Below, in pieces: positions 36,403 through 45,502 of a DNA stretch of 64,000 nucleotides. Numbering within the stretch: the first letter of the stretch is position 1; every line of letters begins with the position of its first letter. The stretch is from Sphingobacteriales bacterium (lineage in GTDB: Bacteria; Bacteroidota; Bacteroidia; Chitinophagales; LD1): the NCBI GenBank assembly GCA_018262795.1, contig JADFDM010000005.1:186001-250000 (forward strand), written 5' to 3'. The notes under the pieces were generated by a model, which worked only from the letters and a program-made list of their open reading frames with translations, did no database searches and was not told where the DNA came from. The position numbers and the translations under genes are program-made.

Positions 36403-38070
36403 TCAGGTTTGTATGATTCCTACATTGAACTGTTTGGTAATAGGGGCATGGTTGGCCGCTTCTATACCCATAGAGATAACCTTGCGGGTATCTACGGGGT
36501 CAATAATGCCGTCCGTCCACAGGCGGGCAGCGGCATATTTGGGGTCAAGCGTCTTGAAATATCTGGCGCGGATATCATCCAGTAGTTTCTTTTCGGTATC
36601 GGGGTGAATTTCTTCGCCTTTTTTCTTTAAAGCCGAAACCTGAATTTGCAACAGCGTTTTAGCGGCTTGGTCGCCCCCCATCACTGCAATGCGCGAACTG
36701 GGCCATGCGTAAATTAAGCGAGGGCCGTAGGCCTTGCCACACATGGCATAGTTGCCGGCTCCGTAGCTGTTGCCTATTACAATGGTAAACTTGGGCACCA
36801 CGGAGTTAGAGACTGCACTCACCATTTTCGCTCCATCTTTAATAATTCCTCCGTGTTCGCTGCGCGAGCCGACCATAAAGCCGGTCACATCTTGCAGAAA
36901 AACGAGGGGAATTTTTTTCTGGTTACAGTTCATAATAAAGCGAGCCGCTTTATCGGCACTGTCAGAGTATATCACTCCACCAAACTGCATTTCGCCCTTT
37001 TTGCTCTTCACCACTTTGCGTTGGTTGGCTACAATGCCCACCGCCCATCCGTCAATACGAGCATATACGCATACGATAGACTTGCCGTATTCCTCCTTGT
37101 ATTCCACCCACTCCGAATTATCAACTAAGCGTTTAATAATTTCGTGAGTGCTGTACTGGCTGGTAATATTTTCAGGAATAATGCCATAGATATCAGCGGG
37201 GTTTTCGTTGGGCGGAACAGCGTCAATTCGGTCAAATCCGGCTTTTGCATTGTGCCCCAGCTTATCCACCAAGTCGCGAATGGTTTTCAAGCATTGCGCA
37301 TCATCTTTCATTTTGTAATCGGTCACTCCCGAAATTTCGCAATGCGTAGAAGCGCCCCCTAATAACTCATTGTCAACATCTTCTCCAATAGCCGACTTTA
37401 CCAAATAACTTCCGGCCAAAAACACAGAGCCGGTACCCTCTACAATCAGCGCCTCGTCACTCAATATCGGAAGGTAAGCCCCACCGGCTACGCAACTGCC
37501 CATAATGGCGGCAATTTGCGGGATGCCCATCGAACTCAAAATAGAATTGTTGTAAAAGATGCGTCCGAAGTTTTCCTTGTCGGGGAATACTTCATCTTGC
37601 ATGGGCAGATAAGCCCCTGCACTGTCCACCAAGTAAATGATGGGGATATGATTCTCGATGGCTATTTCCTGTGCGCGCAGATTCTTTTTGGCAGTGATAG
37701 GAAACCACGCCCCTGCTTTTACGGTGGCATCATTTGCCACCACAATACACAGGCGACCTTTAATATAGCCCAACTGCACCACCACCCCGCCCGATGGGCA
37801 GCCGCCTTCGCTCTCATACATACCATAGCCGGCAAATTCGCCCACTTCCACCGTAGGTTTGTTTTTATCGAGCAGTTGCTCTATCCGCTCTCTGGCGGTC
37901 ATCTTTCCTCTGGCTTTGTGTTTCTCAATGGCCTTTTTACCTCCGCCCAAGCGCACTTGCTCACTCACTCGCCTTAAATCACTGAGCATCATTTTCATGG
38001 CATCCTCATTTTTGTTGAATTCCATGTTCAGCTTCTCGTTCTTTTTCAGGTTGGCATCCTCTAATTTCAT
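36403..38070 (-). CDS. Acyl-CoA carboxylase carboxyltransferase (beta) subunit, methylcrotonyl/propionyl type
   Basis: A 555-residue carboxyltransferase that moves CO2 from carboxybiotin to an acyl-CoA. Family blocks: KARGKMTARERIEQLLDK, VVANDATVKAGAW, SAGAYLPMQDEVFPDKENFGRIFYN, MGSCVAGGAYLP, GGASTHCE and FLQDVTGFMVG. EVFPDKENFGRIFYN is most like methylcrotonyl-CoA carboxylase beta subunits, but substrate cannot be fixed by eye. The biotin-carrying alpha subunit is not in the window. Stands alone, divergent from the NlpC/P60 gene. A second possible start lies 15 residues in. Confidence 0.9.
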   Translation of the reverse strand: MKLEDANLKKNEKLNMEFNKNEDAMKMMLSDLRRVSEQVRLGGGKKAIEKHKARGKMTARERIEQLLDKNKPTVEVGEFAGYGMYESEGGCPSGGVVVQLGYIKGRLCIVVANDATVKAGAWFPITAKKNLRAQEIAIENHIPIIYLVDSAGAYLPMQDEVFPDKENFGRIFYNNSILSSMGIPQIAAIMGSCVAGGAYLPILSDEALIVEGTGSVFLAGSYLVKSAIGEDVDNELLGGASTHCEISGVTDYKMKDDAQCLKTIRDLVDKLGHNAKAGFDRIDAVPPNENPADIYGIIPENITSQYSTHEIIKRLVDNSEWVEYKEEYGKSIVCVYARIDGWAVGIVANQRKVVKSKKGEMQFGGVIYSDSADKAARFIMNCNQKKIPLVFLQDVTGFMVGSRSEHGGIIKDGAKMVSAVSNSVVPKFTIVIGNSYGAGNYAMCGKAYGPRLIYAWPSSRIAVMGGDQAAKTLLQIQVSALKKKGEEIHPDTEKKLLDDIRARYFKTLDPKYAAARLWTDGIIDPVDTRKVISMGIEAANHAPITKQFNVGIIQT

Positions 38071-38175
38071 GTTGTACTTTTATTTAGGTGGGCTAAATTA
38101 TAAGATTCACCTGCATTTGAAACAAGCATTTTGGGCAGACGCATTCGAGGCAAAGATTTTTATATTCATCCGCGC

Positions 38176-38727
38176 ATGGAAAGAAATCTTGGAGTAAAAC
38201 TCTTGCCGGTATTTATTTTTTTGATTGCGATGGGGCTGCGGGCACAGGATACTGCTGCCGTGGCCGAAGAATTGCTGTCGCCTGCTGCTGCGGCTACCCT
38301 TAATACAGCTGCATTGGATTCCTTTTGCCGAAACAATGGGATAGATATAAGTAGAGAGGATTGCCCTGAGTTGTATGCCGAAGTGTTCCGTTGGTATCAC
38401 ACTTGCTATCGCTACGGAGGTTCGGGCGATAAGGGAATTGATTGCAGCGGCTTTGTGAATATGCTATACGAAAAAGTGTATGGCAAGAAGATTCCAAGAG
38501 CTTCGTACCTCATCTATGAAAAATGCAAACCGCTAAGTAAAAAGGAGGAAATGCAAGAAGGGGATTTCGTGTTTTTTAAGATTCGAAAGAAACGGATTTC
38601 GCACGTTGGGATCTATTTGCAGAAAAATAAGTTTGCTCATGCAACTACTCAATCAGGAGTCATTATCAGTGATCTGGATGAAACTTATTACCGAAAATAT
38701 TTTTTCAAAGCCGGAAGGTTGGATTAA
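38176..38727 (+). CDS. NlpC/P60-family cell-wall peptidase
   Basis: A 183-residue secreted enzyme with a signal peptide (VKLLPVFIFLIAMGLRAQ). The catalytic triad is visible as Cys90 in GIDCSGFV, His143 in SHVGIYL and His155 in FAHATT, with RYGGSGDKG before it. Such enzymes usually cleave the D-Glu to diaminopimelate bond of peptidoglycan stem peptides. The ORF-track start at 38131 is TTG and adds 15 residues before the signal peptide; the ATG at 38176 is preferred. Its stop codon abuts the stop of the convergent gene. Confidence 0.9.
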   Translation: MERNLGVKLLPVFIFLIAMGLRAQDTAAVAEELLSPAAAATLNTAALDSFCRNNGIDISREDCPELYAEVFRWYHTCYRYGGSGDKGIDCSGFVNMLYEKVYGKKIPRASYLIYEKCKPLSKKEEMQEGDFVFFKIRKKRISHVGIYLQKNKFAHATTQSGVIISDLDETYYRKYFFKAGRLD

Positions 38728-39300
38728 TTATTTAATACTCTTGAGCAGCAAACTTTCGGCAAACTCTACCACGTTTTGCGGTTTCAGTTTGCGCCAGAGT
38801 ATATCGCTGTAGTGTTGGCCCATGTTTACATAATGGTGCACTCCGCCTTGTTGCATTTCGCTGATAACATGCGCCCTAAAGTTGACCGCTAATATCCAGC
38901 CTTCGTTTTCGCGAATATCTTCGTACCACTCTTCATAATACAAATCATCTGAGGCGTGAAAGTTCAATACATTTTCGCCAATGAGCACAAAGCGTGAAAT
39001 GCCTTGAGTAATCATGGGGTCAATGATGCTGCGTTTCAACTCCATAATATCGTTATGCAGGGCATCGTTCCATTCGCCCATGAGTTCAATTATTGCGATG
39101 GGCTGCTCGTAGTTCACATAAAGAATTTTGCAGTAAAGAGTGGAGGAACCGAAGTTGTCCCACTGCGGATGGATATAGTGATTGTAAATGCGATCCTGAA
39201 AATGAAATTCACTGTACTGCTTGCCGTATAAAGGGGACTGTTTATCTTCCGAAGCAACGTAGTAATCGCGCCAGTGATAGTAAGGTTCTATGTCGTGCAT
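38728..39300 (-). CDS. Conserved-type protein of unknown function
   Basis: About 190 residues, no signal peptide or membrane span. Aromatic- and His-rich beginning (MHDIEPYYHWRDYY), then alternating strands and helices (LYCKILYVNYEQPIAIIELMG, SRFVLIGENVLNF) and the ending ILWRKLKPQNVVEFAESLLL. I know no function. The ORF-track start (39357) adds 19 residues; the ATG at 39300 is preferred because the extra stretch looks like noncoding sequence. Confidence 0.65.
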   Translation of the reverse strand: MHDIEPYYHWRDYYVASEDKQSPLYGKQYSEFHFQDRIYNHYIHPQWDNFGSSTLYCKILYVNYEQPIAIIELMGEWNDALHNDIMELKRSIIDPMITQGISRFVLIGENVLNFHASDDLYYEEWYEDIRENEGWILAVNFRAHVISEMQQGGVHHYVNMGQHYSDILWRKLKPQNVVEFAESLLLKSIK

Positions 39301-39386
39301 AAGGGGTCTCAGAAATATTGCTAATAGCAAACCTGATCTTTTAATTTCAAACCACAAACAGCAAACTCTCTTATTTTAGCTTCCTT

Positions 39387-39713
39387 ATGAAAAAGGTATT
39401 CCTCGCTGTTTTGGCAACTTCCGGTATTCTGTTTTTTAATTCGTGCGAGAAGTGTTATCGCTGCCATAATATTTGTCAGGTGTGTGAAGAGAAGCACTAC
39501 GACACTACTCTCACGATTACAGTTTGTTCCGATGTTTTCGGAGAAGGATATTATCAGGAATATTTAGACTCGCTCACTTCGCCTGCTTTAGGCTGGACCT
39601 GTACCGATGCCGGCTCGAACCGAACCACCCGCTTTTGTGGTACTAAATCGGGAAATAATACGCAACTGCTGAATAAAAAAAATCAGGGGCTGATATGCGC
39701 CCCTGAAGAATAG
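39387..39713 (+). CDS. Small Cys-rich lipoprotein
   Basis: A 108-residue lipoprotein (signal VFLAVLATSGILFFNSC). The mature part starts CEKCYRCHNICQVCEEKH, with six Cys in about 20 residues, suggesting disulfides or metal binding; two more Cys lie near the C-terminus. The last codons form part of a terminator hairpin. Function unknown. Confidence 0.65.
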   Translation: MKKVFLAVLATSGILFFNSCEKCYRCHNICQVCEEKHYDTTLTITVCSDVFGEGYYQEYLDSLTSPALGWTCTDAGSNRTTRFCGTKSGNNTQLLNKKNQGLICAPEE

Positions 39714-39720
39714 ATTTTTT
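39683..39720 (+). terminator. Terminator overlapping the 3' end of the Cys-rich lipoprotein gene
   Basis: TCAGGGGC / GCCCCTGA stem (39683-39706) with a TGATATGC loop and a T6 run at 39715. The hairpin is inside the coding region; the stop is between stem and T-run. Confidence 0.65.
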
Positions 39721-39732
39721 GGCGGTAGTCGT

Positions 39733-42700
39733 TTACCGTATTAAGGTCAAGTTCCCCTTCTTTTCAAAACTCTTCCCCGCTTTATCCTTTGCCGTGAGGT
39801 AATACACAAAGGTGCCTACATTTTGCAGTTTCCCTTTAAATGTGCCATCCCATCCTTTACTCATGTCGTTCAGTTCGTTGAGGTCGCGGCTGTTGTAAAC
39901 CAACTCGCCCCAACGATTGTATATTCTAATTTCGTAGTCAGTAATGTTCTCGGCAAAAAGCGTAAAGTGGTCGTTGGTTCCGTCATTGTTGGGCGTGAAT
40001 GCTTGCGGCACTTTGATATAGCTTTCACAAAGTTCTACACTAATTATCAGCGTGTCGTAAGCAATACAGCCGCTGGTGTCGGTCAGCGATACCAGATATT
40101 CTTGTGATTCACTGCCATTGAAAATCGGGGTAGGAGAGGTGGCGCTGCTCAATCCCGTTGCCGGGCTCCAGTGGATGTTTCCCGAATCAGAAGTTACTTG
40201 TAGCTGGTAACTCACATCGGGACAAAGAGTAGTGTCCGGTCCGGCATTTATCAGCGGCCCTTTAACTTGTAGCAATACCGAATCGGCTTTGCTACAACCG
40301 CTGGTATCGGTAAGCGTGACGATATAATGAACGGAATCCTGATAGTTAAAGGTGGGGTTCAGAATCGTGTAATCATTTAACCCTACGGAGGGTTCCCATG
40401 TAATAGTGCCGGCAACAGCAGCAGCAGCGGGCATCAGGTAGTCCACCCCTTTGCATACGGTTGTATCAGGGCCTGCATTTAATTGCGGTGCCGGCTGAAT
40501 ATTTACTAATACAGAATCTCGATTCTGGCATCCGCTGGTGTCGTACACTACTACCGAATACAGACTCGTTTGCTGCGGGTGAACTTGAATGCTGGCAGTA
40601 GTATCGCCAGTGTTCCATAGGTAGTGCAATCCCGCTTTGGTAGAGTAGTAAATGCGGGCATTTAATACACGAGGTCCCACAAAGGAGCCGAAGGGGTAAT
40701 TATTGACCGTGCCTTGCACAAAGTCAATGACCCCATCAGTTTTGTACGTAGTTCCTTGTTGAATCCCTATGCCGGGGCTGTATGCCATGTTGATAGCCGG
40801 AATATTTGCGGTGGTAATGTAAAAGGCGAAAGTATCTCCCGCAGCAATGGCTTGGTTTACATCTACCGGAATCACGGTCATCTGACCTATCGGAGCCGGG
40901 GTAAAGTTGAAGTAACTGCCTAACTGATTCCAACTAAATTGGCTTTGCTCAAAAGTGCGGTAGCTGCCTGACTTTCCATAAATCTCCGCTTGTATTGGTT
41001 GAGCCGATAGATATTTCACCGCGAAGGAGTCTATCACTATATCATTATGCGCAATGATGTTGAACATAGCCCCTTGCTTGCCTTGCGTAGCAGTATCTTG
41101 CGTGGTGAATACTTTCCCAATGTCGCTGGACTGTGCACTTAGGGTAATATCCGTTCCTTCGCAGGCCGATTGATCAGCTCCGGCATTCACGGTATATGGA
41201 GTAATTACTTTTACGGTGTAAGAGCCGCTGTCGCCTCCGCAATTGTTGAGCGAAAAATTAGTGAGGGTGAAGGTTCCTAATGAATCGAAGATGACTGTAG
41301 TTTGGCTGTTTGCTTCATCCAAAATGGTGACTCCATCGGGAGCATCCCAGTTGTAATAGGTTTCTTTCAGATAGCCAACATTGTAAGTGACCGTATCGCC
41401 CAAGCAAACTTGTGTAGGCCCGCTGATGTGCACACTCGGCAAACCAATAATGGTAATCTTTTTAGAATTTGAATAAGGGCCATAGCAGCCAAAGTTTATT
41501 TCGCGCACATAAAAAATATAGTCGTTTAATACGGCTCCCGTAAAGTCCACCAGCAAAGGATTATACGGCCAGGTAAAGGCATTGCCATTATTAATACCAC
41601 TACAGGCCCATTCGTAATCGGAAGGAGGGTGCATAAATGGATTCACAAAAAGGGACACCAATCCCAAGTTGCAATACACCGTATCCACGGTGATAATTTG
41701 TGGTGGGTTTTGATCGGGCGCGCCAATAATAATTCGTATCACGCTTCCCGTTTGGTTCCACGGTTGGTTAGAGCAGTTGCTCACAATGCGCATGTAGTAA
41801 CTTCCCGGAGCCACCGGCAGTGAATCAGCCGTAGAAGGCATACACAGAACAAAATTACCTCCTACACTGTCTTGATAAACTCCCAACCCTCCTGAATTGA
41901 CTAAGCCAAAGCCTTGCATCTCATGTAGCTCAATGGTCCATTTATTACAAGTATCGTAGTTCGCCTGCGCATTCCACTGATTGGGATGAATCACGAGAGT
42001 AGAGCAAGAAGGGTAGGGGATGTTGGTTGGCACACAGAAATGAATGTCGGTGTGGTTGTTTGTCAGTTCATCACATTGGGTGAGGCAGAAAGGCCCTATC
42101 ACAGAGCCAATAACAGCCGGACTGGTGGAGCGAATGCGAATATAATAACCGCAACCCGGGGGAACTGAGGCGGGAATCAAGCCGGCCACATTTCCCGGAG
42201 GCATACTTGGAAAAGCCTGATTGGTAGGATTGCTTCCCAAATAAAATGGGCTGGCAAAGCTACCGCTAGAATCAGAAAGTTCCGCGATATAATTATTGCC
42301 TACATGGAATACTCCGAAGGAATTAAATTTCACATCAATCACGCTGAGAATACAAGTGGTGTCATTGTCATTCATCACCGGAGCATTATTAGTCACGATA
42401 GATTCGGGGCAGTCAATGATGCTGAAACATATACTGGTATCGCCTATAATCATCGGCTCGGGGCTGATGCGATTGATGCGGATGCGGAAGCAGTTCCCCA
42501 CAACGTTATCCGGCACTTGAAATCCGATATACCCTAAGGTATCAGGAGCGAATATGCTGAATACTCCACCATCATAAGGAGCCGAAAAATTACCGTTTGC
42601 ATCGCTCATTTGTATTCGATAAGTGCCATCACAAAGTGGCGCACTGAGGCTGTAGCCAATCGTCAGGAAATTGTCTTGACAAATAGTAGTAGGAGAGATG

Positions 42701-43389
42701 AGGTTGATGGAAAGATGCACCGGATTGTTGACCTCGTCATAAGTGCCCACGGCAATAATATCATCCAAGCCAAAAGAAACATTTGAAGTTCCCCCTCCAC
42801 CGGGGTTCACCCAGCGAAATCCCAACTCTAAGTTTTCTGCATTCTGAAAAGCGGGGTCTTGTATTACTTCATACTTCCACTTCGATTGGTTGTTGTATTT
42901 GTTTAGTCCGGTTTTAATCCAAGGGCCACCGTTATTGCGGTAATATACTTCCCCGTAAGCATTCGGATTTCCTTCGCAGATCCAAAAGAAAGTGAAAATC
43001 ACATCGGTCATTCCCAGTGTACAAAAGGGGCGGCCAATGTAGGCAAAGCGGTCAGAGGCGGTATTGGTGTTCCAGTTGGCATTTGCAATATTATTAGAAC
43101 CAACGGCTGCCTGATCGTGAATGTGCAGATAGGTAGAATGAGGAGCCCCATTGATTTGCCCACTCACCACGCTATCTTGTGAAGGCGTGTTGACATAGAG
43201 CGGTTGGCCGTTGTATTCATGGTTGATAATCCAACTGTTGTTGCCGCTGTTGGTTCCCACTCCACCACTGTCTAAATTCATTACGGTGTTGCTGTTCTCA
43301 AAGGTCTCGGTGAGCAATAATATTTGCTGTTGAGCGAATGAAAACTGCACCAAGAAAGCGATAAAGGCAAGCGTTAATATTTTCCTCAC
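39733..43389 (-). CDS. Large secreted protein with T9SS type B (gliding-associated) C-terminal domain
   Basis: A 1218-residue protein with a signal peptide (ILTLAFIAFLVQFSFAQQ). Residues about 25-215 look like a carbohydrate-binding-type jelly-roll, followed by Ig/PKD-like modules (VHISGPTQVCLGDTVTYNV) and three short repeats near the end that start INAGPDTTLCPD or LNAGPDTTVCKG. The last about 85 residues are a typical type B sorting domain (VPQAFTPNNDGTNDHF, IRIYNRWGELVYN, WDGTFKG, VGTFVYYL). It is the third gene of the minus-strand SprF/OmpA operon, so the SprF-like partner may help present it, as known for SprB. Probably an adhesin. Confidence 0.88.
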   Translation of the reverse strand: MRKILTLAFIAFLVQFSFAQQQILLLTETFENSNTVMNLDSGGVGTNSGNNSWIINHEYNGQPLYVNTPSQDSVVSGQINGAPHSTYLHIHDQAAVGSNNIANANWNTNTASDRFAYIGRPFCTLGMTDVIFTFFWICEGNPNAYGEVYYRNNGGPWIKTGLNKYNNQSKWKYEVIQDPAFQNAENLELGFRWVNPGGGGTSNVSFGLDDIIAVGTYDEVNNPVHLSINLISPTTICQDNFLTIGYSLSAPLCDGTYRIQMSDANGNFSAPYDGGVFSIFAPDTLGYIGFQVPDNVVGNCFRIRINRISPEPMIIGDTSICFSIIDCPESIVTNNAPVMNDNDTTCILSVIDVKFNSFGVFHVGNNYIAELSDSSGSFASPFYLGSNPTNQAFPSMPPGNVAGLIPASVPPGCGYYIRIRSTSPAVIGSVIGPFCLTQCDELTNNHTDIHFCVPTNIPYPSCSTLVIHPNQWNAQANYDTCNKWTIELHEMQGFGLVNSGGLGVYQDSVGGNFVLCMPSTADSLPVAPGSYYMRIVSNCSNQPWNQTGSVIRIIIGAPDQNPPQIITVDTVYCNLGLVSLFVNPFMHPPSDYEWACSGINNGNAFTWPYNPLLVDFTGAVLNDYIFYVREINFGCYGPYSNSKKITIIGLPSVHISGPTQVCLGDTVTYNVGYLKETYYNWDAPDGVTILDEANSQTTVIFDSLGTFTLTNFSLNNCGGDSGSYTVKVITPYTVNAGADQSACEGTDITLSAQSSDIGKVFTTQDTATQGKQGAMFNIIAHNDIVIDSFAVKYLSAQPIQAEIYGKSGSYRTFEQSQFSWNQLGSYFNFTPAPIGQMTVIPVDVNQAIAAGDTFAFYITTANIPAINMAYSPGIGIQQGTTYKTDGVIDFVQGTVNNYPFGSFVGPRVLNARIYYSTKAGLHYLWNTGDTTASIQVHPQQTSLYSVVVYDTSGCQNRDSVLVNIQPAPQLNAGPDTTVCKGVDYLMPAAAAVAGTITWEPSVGLNDYTILNPTFNYQDSVHYIVTLTDTSGCSKADSVLLQVKGPLINAGPDTTLCPDVSYQLQVTSDSGNIHWSPATGLSSATSPTPIFNGSESQEYLVSLTDTSGCIAYDTLIISVELCESYIKVPQAFTPNNDGTNDHFTLFAENITDYEIRIYNRWGELVYNSRDLNELNDMSKGWDGTFKGKLQNVGTFVYYLTAKDKAGKSFEKKGNLTLIR

Positions 43390-43428
43390 TGTCTGAATTT
43401 ATTTTCCCTGATCGGGTTAAGTTTTAGT

Positions 43429-45471
43429 CTAATCTTCGTAAATCAATTTGCCATCCAACTCGCCAATTACTTTAAATACGGTTCTTCTGTTCAACTGATG
43501 GCAAGGGCAATCGCCACTCTGATCTTGTGGGCAATCGGGGAATTTGGAGCAGTCTTCCAGCGTTTGTGTTTCGCCATATCCTTTTGCGATAATTCGATCT
43601 TTCGAAATTCCCTTTTCGTTGATCAGATAGTTCACACAGCTCTCCGCCCTCTTTTGCGAAAGGCTCAAGTTGTATTCGTCAGAGCCGCGAGAATCGGTAT
43701 GCGATCCCAATTCAATAATGATGGTGGGGTTTTCAATTAAGAGATGGTAAAGAGTATCTAATGTGGCCTTTGATTCCGGCCGCAAATCCCACTTGTCAAA
43801 ATCATAGTAAATATTGTTGAGACGATAAGCCTTGTCTTTCTCTAATTTCTTTAAATACAAATTCACTTCGAGTGTATCGCTCTTGCTGATTCCCTCGGTG
43901 GTAAAACTTTGCGAAGAGGCGAAGTAGCCGCTCTTCATGCCCGAAACCTTATACAGTTTCTCTGCCTTTATATCGAAAAAATAAGGAGTTTCTCCTTTGG
44001 AAGTATCGGTGTTAATAGTAACCTCTGATTCGCTTGGGTTCTCACTGCGCAGCGAGAGGTTAATGGCAGCTCCTGCAATCAACTCCTTGGTAGAATCGTC
44101 ATACACGCGACCTTTTACCGCCAAGTAAATACGGTGATCGTAAGTATAGTGGAAAATATCAAAGCAGCAGGTTTTGCCGCGAACGCTAAAAATGCCCGGA
44201 CGGTTTGATACGAAATACCCATTCTCACTGTTTTTGCCAAAACGGAAATAATTATCATCGCAAGAAGAGTTGAAAGGGGCCCCGAGATTTTCGGCTGTCC
44301 CTACAAACCTCCCGGTAGCATCGCCTTTTATCTTGTAAATGTCTGCTCCTCCCATACTGATCCATCCATTCGAACTGAAGTAAAGAGTGCCGGTAGGTGA
44401 ATCGTAAAAAGGGGTTACTTCCTCTCGGTCAGTGTTCACTTTATTGCCTGCATTGCGCGGGGTTAAATACTCTCCTTTTTTGCTGATGATGCTATACCAA
44501 ATGTCAGTTCCGCCTCTTCCGCCTTCGCGATTAGAAACAAAATACAGCACCTCATTTCCATTGGCGAGTTTAGCCGGAAAGGGCTGTGTATTGGTAGAGC
44601 CTTTTAGATTAATCTGGTCGTTCAGTTTTTTGCCGGCAGTCCAATCGCCATCCTTCTTTTCGCTCTCATATATTTCGCAGTTAGGGTGCAGCAAACCATC
44701 GCAGATAGTGTAGTACATTTTATTGCCTTCCTCGTTAAATGCGGGATTTGAAATGTGCTTTCCTTTCTCCGTTAGTTTCGTAAACTGCTCGGCTGCGGAA
44801 TAAGAATCGCCATTCACTTGGCTCACATACATTTTCATGAGCACATTCTCTTTCTTTTCATCGCTTCGGTCTGCCTTTATATAAAGCACGGTATCGGAAT
44901 GAATAGAGGCAAAGAACAGCGAGTCGCCATCTAATGCGGGAGCCATATCTCCATAATTAGAATTTACTTCTTTACCTAAGTGAGTCACCTTTACTGAAGG
45001 GTCCGGTTTGGCTTCACTGATCGCAAAGTGGCAGCCCTGCGATTCAATTTTCGCCCACTTTTTATATTTCGTGGCATCCGCTTCCTTGTATATTTTTTTG
45101 AAATGCTCAAACATTGAAATGGCCTCCCGGTAATTGCCATTCATTTTGGTCATCAGTGCGGCATAATAAAGTGCTACTGTATTTCCGCTGCTATCTGCTT
45201 CATAAGCCTGCTTGAAATAGGCAGCAGCATTTTCATAATCGCGAGCTAAGAAGTAGGACTGTGCAATGGGGAAAAGCACTGATTTTTCAGAGGGATCATT
45301 TTTGAGAATTTCAAGATAGAGATCAGTGGCAGAAAAGATGCTGCCTTCTTTAAAAGCATCATCAGCTGCTTTCATATATTTCCGCTTGTTGAATTTTTCA
45401 TCGGCCGCATGGCCGGATAAACAAGCGGTGAGTATTAAGGAAACAAGAAAAAGTTTTAGGCTAATCTTCAT
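43429..45471 (-). CDS. OmpA-family protein with TPR, PD40 and carboxypeptidase-regulatory domains (PorE-like)
   Basis: A 680-residue protein with a signal peptide. Order: TPR helices (about residues 25-145), WD40/PD40-like propeller strands (about 165-420, for example GDMAPALDGDSLFFAS and VLYFVSNREGGRGGTDIW), a carboxypeptidase-regulatory-like fold (about 448-540) and an OmpA peptidoglycan-binding domain (about 555-660: YYDFDKWDLRPESKATLD, SHTDSRGSDEYNLSLSQKRA). This is the layout of proteins encoded next to porP/sprF in T9SS operons and of PorE-like anchors. A pair of CPDC-type Cys clusters near the end (CSKFPDCPQDQ) is notable. Confidence 0.88.
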   Translation of the reverse strand: MKISLKLFLVSLILTACLSGHAADEKFNKRKYMKAADDAFKEGSIFSATDLYLEILKNDPSEKSVLFPIAQSYFLARDYENAAAYFKQAYEADSSGNTVALYYAALMTKMNGNYREAISMFEHFKKIYKEADATKYKKWAKIESQGCHFAISEAKPDPSVKVTHLGKEVNSNYGDMAPALDGDSLFFASIHSDTVLYIKADRSDEKKENVLMKMYVSQVNGDSYSAAEQFTKLTEKGKHISNPAFNEEGNKMYYTICDGLLHPNCEIYESEKKDGDWTAGKKLNDQINLKGSTNTQPFPAKLANGNEVLYFVSNREGGRGGTDIWYSIISKKGEYLTPRNAGNKVNTDREEVTPFYDSPTGTLYFSSNGWISMGGADIYKIKGDATGRFVGTAENLGAPFNSSCDDNYFRFGKNSENGYFVSNRPGIFSVRGKTCCFDIFHYTYDHRIYLAVKGRVYDDSTKELIAGAAINLSLRSENPSESEVTINTDTSKGETPYFFDIKAEKLYKVSGMKSGYFASSQSFTTEGISKSDTLEVNLYLKKLEKDKAYRLNNIYYDFDKWDLRPESKATLDTLYHLLIENPTIIIELGSHTDSRGSDEYNLSLSQKRAESCVNYLINEKGISKDRIIAKGYGETQTLEDCSKFPDCPQDQSGDCPCHQLNRRTVFKVIGELDGKLIYED

Positions 45472-45502
45472 TATGGTTCAGCGTTATAGATTCTTTAATT
45501 TT

